A DNA stretch of 15,905 bases from positions 1 to 15,905 of the forward strand of contig DDIR01000083.1 of the NCBI GenBank assembly GCA_002338715.1. Direction: 5' to 3'. Positions 12,720-15,905 of the stretch are shown one piece after another. The stretch's first letter is position 1. Each line of letters starts with the position of its first letter. The notes under the pieces were generated by a model, which was not told the origin of the DNA, did no database searches, and worked only from the letters and a program-made list of their open reading frames with translations. The stretch is from Phycisphaerales bacterium UBA1845. Lineage in GTDB: Bacteria; Planctomycetota; Phycisphaerae; UBA1845. The position numbers and the translations under genes were made by a program.

Positions 12720-13841
12720 AGCCCAACCCAGCACATTTCCGCCGCTCAGGAGACGCGGGAACTGGCCCAGGCGATTGCCAATCGCCGGTCCGAAGTCCGC
12801 GTGTATCCGTTCGTTTCGCTCGGTGATGAAGCCCCCGCACAAAAGTGGGATGCGTACGTTCGCGCTCACAAGCAGGGTACGCTCTTTCACCTGACCCCCT
12901 GGCTGAACTCGGTTGAAAAATCGTTCGGGCACACGTCACGACATTTTGTGGCGCTTCGCGGGTCTGAGATTGTCGGCGTGCTTCCGCTGGTTGAGATCAG
13001 AAGCATGTTTGGCGGGCGGATGCTGGTGAGTGTGCCGTACGCGGTGGCCGGTGGCATTCTGGCTGACGATCGTGCGGTGGTCGATGCGCTTTGGAGGCAG
13101 GCCCGCGAACTTGGCGAACAGATTGATGCCAACTTCATCGACCTGCGCAGCGAGCATGCGCAAGTCGATGACCTTCGACAGTTGCAAGGGTATGCTGGTT
13201 TCCGCAAGGAGCTTCCTGAAACTGCGTCGGAAGTACTCGGTTGGCTGCCACGCAAAGCAAGAGCCGACGCCCGCAACGCCCGCAACAAACACGGACTGAC
13301 CGTTGAGTTCAATCGCCGGCGCACAGCCGACGTGTGGCGTCTTTATTGTCGCAACATGCGGCGATTGGGGTCGATCAACTATCCGCTGGCGTTTTTTGAA
13401 CGCCTCGTTGACGGCTTTGGCGATGACGCGATCGTCCAGGTGGTGCGCAACGGTTCGCGGATCATTGGCGGGCTGGTGAGTTTTCGATTTCAAAAAACGT
13501 TCCTGCCGTATTTCGTGGGTTGCGACGAGCGGTTCAACCGCTGCAACACCAATCACTTTGTCTACATGACGGCGATGGAGCGTGCGGTCGAGATGGGTTG
13601 CACCGTGTTCGACTTTGGCCGAACCCGTCGCGACAACGAAGGGTCGTTTAACTTCAAACGGTTCTTTGGTTTCGAACCGACGCCGCTTGAATATCAACGC
13701 TACGTCTATCCCGGTAAGGCCCTGCCCAACCTGACGCCATCGAATCCCAGATTCCAGTTGGCCCGTCAGATTTGGAAGCACATGCCCATGTCGTTTTGCA
13801 CTGCCGCGGGGGCCAGGCTTTCGCGACATCTGCCGGGTTAG
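12708..13841 (+). CDS. FemAB-like GNAT-fold protein, exosortase (PEP-CTERM/XrtA) locus type
   Basis: This 377-residue protein has the double-GNAT layout of FemAB-related proteins. The first half includes LFHLTPWLNSVEKSFGH (59-75) and a substrate-pocket-like VSVPYAVAGGIL (107-118). The second half begins near WLPRKARADARNARNKHGL (179-197) and includes YFVGCDERFNRCNTNHFVYM (268-287) and FDFGRTRRDNEGSFNFKRFFGF (301-322). This pattern matches the PEP-CTERM system-associated FemAB family (TIGR03019) as I know it; the match was not computed. FemAB enzymes use aminoacyl-tRNA to add residues to peptidoglycan; the role of the exosortase-linked branch is unsettled. The only ATG near the start has a poorly placed AGGA. 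The glycosyltransferase gene follows after 26 bp, so the two are probably cotranscribed. Confidence 0.85.
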   Translation: MVPVSPTQHISAAQETRELAQAIANRRSEVRVYPFVSLGDEAPAQKWDAYVRAHKQGTLFHLTPWLNSVEKSFGHTSRHFVALRGSEIVGVLPLVEIRSMFGGRMLVSVPYAVAGGILADDRAVVDALWRQARELGEQIDANFIDLRSEHAQVDDLRQLQGYAGFRKELPETASEVLGWLPRKARADARNARNKHGLTVEFNRRRTADVWRLYCRNMRRLGSINYPLAFFERLVDGFGDDAIVQVVRNGSRIIGGLVSFRFQKTFLPYFVGCDERFNRCNTNHFVYMTAMERAVEMGCTVFDFGRTRRDNEGSFNFKRFFGFEPTPLEYQRYVYPGKALPNLTPSNPRFQLARQIWKHMPMSFCTAAGARLSRHLPG

Positions 13842-13867
13842 TCGCAACGTTGGGGTTGGTTGGAACC

Positions 13868-15058
13868 ATGAAACTGCTCTACATCTGCCATCGCTTTCCC
13901 TATCCGCCGAACAAGGGTTGCAAGATCCGTGCTTTCCACACGATCGAGCACTTGGCGAAGAACCATGACGTTTGGTGCGCGACGTTTGTCGATGACCCCG
14001 CCGATATGCAGTATGTCCCTGCGATGAAGGAATTCTGCCGTGAGGTGGTGGCCATTCCACTCGATCGGTTGCGGGCGACGGTGCGTGGTGCGTTTGATAT
14101 GGCCATCGATGAAACGCTCACCGAAGGGTTCTATCGTTCGCGGGCGATGCGCGATGCGATTTGCGAATTGACGTCGCGCGTTAAGTTCGACGGCGTGGTT
14201 GTGTTCTCGTCGAGCATGGGCCAATACGCCCGTTCGATCGATGCGGGTATCAAGATCATCGACCTGTGCGATCTCGACAGTCAAAAGTGGGCGGCGATGG
14301 CCAACCGTGCCCGCGCCCCGCGCTCCTGGTTCTACGACGCGGAAGCCCGCCGACTCGCCCAACTCGAAGCCGAACTCTACGACGCGTTTGATGCGACCAT
14401 TCTCATCAGCAAACAGGAAGCCGACGATTGGATCGGTGACCGTTCAAAACTCCACGTGATGGGCAACGGCGTTGATTGTCCGACCAACGCGCGCGGCGGC
14501 ATTTGTGAAACGAAAACGATCGGTTTCGTCGGCGACATGCGCTACATGCCCAACGTTGATGCGGTCTGTTGGTTTGCGGAAAGCATTCTGCCCACCATTC
14601 AAATGCGCGAACCCGACGCGACCTTTCGCATCGTCGGCCGATCGCCAACCCGCCGCGTTCGCCAGTTGGAAGAACGTCGCGGCGTGCATGTGACGGGCGA
14701 AGTCGATGACGTCGTCGAAGAATTGAATCAATGTCAGGTCGTCGTCGCGCCGCTGCGGATCGCGCGTGGCGTTCAGAACAAGGTGCTCGAAGCGTTGGCC
14801 GCCCGAAAGGCTGTGATTGTTACGTCGCCAGTGGCCCATGCGTTAAACGCCAGCGCTGACGAGCATTTGGTGGTCGCCGACGATCCGGCTTCCATCGCAG
14901 CGCGAGCGGTCGAGCTGTTGAAAGATCCATTGCGGTGTGTTGAACTCGGTGCCAACGCGCATCGCTGGATTGTGCGTGAATTTCGCTGGACGCAGCAGTT
15001 GGGCGTACTGGATCGAATTCTGACGCCGACGTGTGCCACGAATCTCCAGATCGCCTGA
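13868..15058 (+). CDS. GT4-type glycosyltransferase, exosortase (PEP-CTERM/XrtA) locus type
   Basis: This 396-residue retaining glycosyltransferase has a GT-B fold. The N-terminal domain opens LLYICHRFPYPPNKGCKIRA (3-22) and contains VVVFSSSMGQYA (110-121) and IIDLCDLDSQKW (130-141). The C-terminal domain has IGFVGDMRYMPNVDAVCWF (218-236), FRIVGRSP (253-260), GEVDDV (277-282) and the nucleotide-sugar segment VVAPLRIARGVQNKVLEAL (292-310). This signature and length match the sugar transferase called stp1 of PEP-CTERM/EpsH systems (TIGR03087), by recognition and not by search. It would build an exopolysaccharide at the inner membrane. The start at 13868 is chosen over an upstream ATG because the extra 32 residues lack similarity. 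Donor and acceptor sugars cannot be inferred. Confidence 0.9.
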   Translation: MKLLYICHRFPYPPNKGCKIRAFHTIEHLAKNHDVWCATFVDDPADMQYVPAMKEFCREVVAIPLDRLRATVRGAFDMAIDETLTEGFYRSRAMRDAICELTSRVKFDGVVVFSSSMGQYARSIDAGIKIIDLCDLDSQKWAAMANRARAPRSWFYDAEARRLAQLEAELYDAFDATILISKQEADDWIGDRSKLHVMGNGVDCPTNARGGICETKTIGFVGDMRYMPNVDAVCWFAESILPTIQMREPDATFRIVGRSPTRRVRQLEERRGVHVTGEVDDVVEELNQCQVVVAPLRIARGVQNKVLEALAARKAVIVTSPVAHALNASADEHLVVADDPASIAARAVELLKDPLRCVELGANAHRWIVREFRWTQQLGVLDRILTPTCATNLQIA

Positions 15059-15109
15059 CCCATTTAATTCCTGTATTCGACGAACATGCCTCCATCGCAC
15101 GCCCCAAAC

Positions 15110-15139
15110 TTGACCGCTTAGGGTCTATCTGGCTAGGAT
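15110..15139 (+). promoter_or_regulatory. Predicted promoter for the right-edge lipoprotein gene
   Basis: TTGACC (15110-15115, five of six) and TAGGAT (15134-15139, four of six) are 18 bases apart. Predicted start is near 15146. A small 5-bp hairpin (CAGAT 15152-15156, ATCTG 15161-15165) would fall in the leader of about 38 nt. The promoter suggests this gene is a separate unit from the glycosyltransferase. Confidence 0.45.
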
Positions 15140-15183
15140 TCGCGATCGTTCCAGATTCTTATCTGAAAGTGAATGGGGTTGTC

Positions 15184-15905
15184 ATGGAAACCTGCTTGCG
15201 AATGTTTCGTTCGTTGACCTGCGCCGTCTTGATTTTCGGTGCGTGTGGTTGTTTGTCACCCGAAAATCGTTTCCTGCAAACGGGCGCGCAAGCGTTTGAT
15301 GGAAGTGACGGGTTTGGCGGCGTGGCGTTTGGCGCGCTGATCGATTCGAAATTCCTGAGCGGCCAACAGTTCATGTTCAAGGTGCGATTGATGGATGAAC
15401 ATGCCCGGCCCATCAAATCGCGAAACGGTGCATATCAGGACGAGCGGGGGAATGTCGCCGCGCAGAAGACGTTGATGATCCTCAGCGGGGGGTCGGGTAC
15501 GGAGCGGGCGGAAGTGCGCATTCCCGCAAATGAACTGGAATTGCGATCAAGTGATTTTCCGGTGTGGATTGGATACGGCTTGATTCAACCGGACGGTTCA
15601 ACGTTTGCAGAAGTCTTTCGGCCACTTCCGCGCAACACGCAATCAATCGTGCAGCGGTATGTAGCCGCCACGTACGGAGAACAACCCCGCGAGCCCGAAC
15701 CGCGACGGACCGTGCGCCGGCGAACTGTTCGCAGGCCGACCACCAGTCGCGGATCGACGCTTTGGCGACCCAGTTCCAAAGAGAAGGGACCGGGGTTTTG
15801 CCCACAGCATGGCATCTACTGCGATTGCCCCCTTCGCCAGGATGTGCCGGGTGAATACGTCCAACGCCAGCCGCGAACGGCACCGCCGCGCCCCCGCGCC
15901 ACAAG
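15184..15905 (+). CDS. Unrecognised lipoprotein with Arg/Pro-rich region and Cys/His motif (partial)
   Basis: The frame is open from 15184 to the right edge, 240 codons with no stop. The N-terminus has a basic start, a hydrophobic core (SLTCAVLIFGA, 10-20) and cysteines at 21 and 23, fitting a lipoprotein signal with lipidation at C21 (FGA-C) or C23 (ACG-C). An ATG at 15202 (codon 7) would give a tidier signal peptide. Residues 30-165 look like one beta-rich domain (FMFKVRLMDEHARPIK, LMILSGGSG, AEVRIPANEL, FPVWIGYGLI). An Arg/Pro/Thr-rich stretch (168-196) follows, then C-P-Q-H-G-I-Y-C-D-C (206-215), a possible metal-binding motif. I do not recognise the family. It may or may not belong to the exosortase locus, since it has its own predicted promoter. 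Confidence 0.7.
   Translation, partial: METCLRMFRSLTCAVLIFGACGCLSPENRFLQTGAQAFDGSDGFGGVAFGALIDSKFLSGQQFMFKVRLMDEHARPIKSRNGAYQDERGNVAAQKTLMILSGGSGTERAEVRIPANELELRSSDFPVWIGYGLIQPDGSTFAEVFRPLPRNTQSIVQRYVAATYGEQPREPEPRRTVRRRTVRRPTTSRGSTLWRPSSKEKGPGFCPQHGIYCDCPLRQDVPGEYVQRQPRTAPPRPRAT

Noticed and set aside
12936..14060. Minus-strand open frame of 374 codons across the FemAB-like and glycosyltransferase genes
   Set aside because: It is antisense to two well-recognised proteins, and its translation shows no family motif.

Overview
The window looks like a chromosomal segment of a Planctomycetota bacterium (possibly Phycisphaerae-like; the class is an inference). Clues are a lysine-rich histone H1-like protein with an acidic head, an M24 peptidase next to accB-accC, several prepilin-type proteins outside a full secretion operon, and an exosortase (PEP-CTERM/XrtA) type FemAB plus glycosyltransferase pair. 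Base composition is moderately GC-rich and coding density is ordinary. No tRNA, rRNA, CRISPR array, transposase or phage gene is visible.

Layout. 1-105 is the N-terminus of a minus-strand gene with a predicted leaderless promoter. 223-1246 is the histone-like gene with a good sigma70-type promoter and a long leader. 1362-4571 holds an Xaa-Pro-peptidase-like gene, accB and accC, all on the plus strand, a neighbourhood known from other bacteria. 4615-6492 holds three pseudopilin-like genes: a GspJ/MshO-like and an MshD/GspI-like gene on the minus strand, divergent from a GspH-like gene on the plus strand. 6557-7129 is a stand-alone trpG/pabA glutamine amidotransferase, probably leaderless. It converges on a minus-strand CarH-like B12-fold sensor (7347-8081). 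Their shared 217-bp gap holds a terminator for the sensor gene and a perfect 24-bp inverted repeat. About 480 bp without a convincing gene follows, then rnr (RNase R), gcvT and gcvH. The right end begins an exopolysaccharide/exosortase-type locus (FemAB-like protein, then an stp1-type glycosyltransferase), followed by the N-terminal 240 residues of an unrecognised lipoprotein that runs off the window.

Function. Most of the window is core metabolism: fatty acid initiation (biotin carboxyl carrier and carboxylase), tryptophan or folate synthesis, RNA decay, and one-carbon metabolism (glycine cleavage T and H proteins; P protein not present here). The accessory interest lies in five places: a B12-binding-like sensor whose cobalamin-ligating histidine is replaced by glutamate; nested palindromic intergenic repeats; a histone-like protein with an unrecognised central domain; the divergent minor-pilin set; and the exosortase-associated pair. 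I do not see a clearly new multi-gene system. Promoter, terminator and hairpin calls are made by eye and are predictions.
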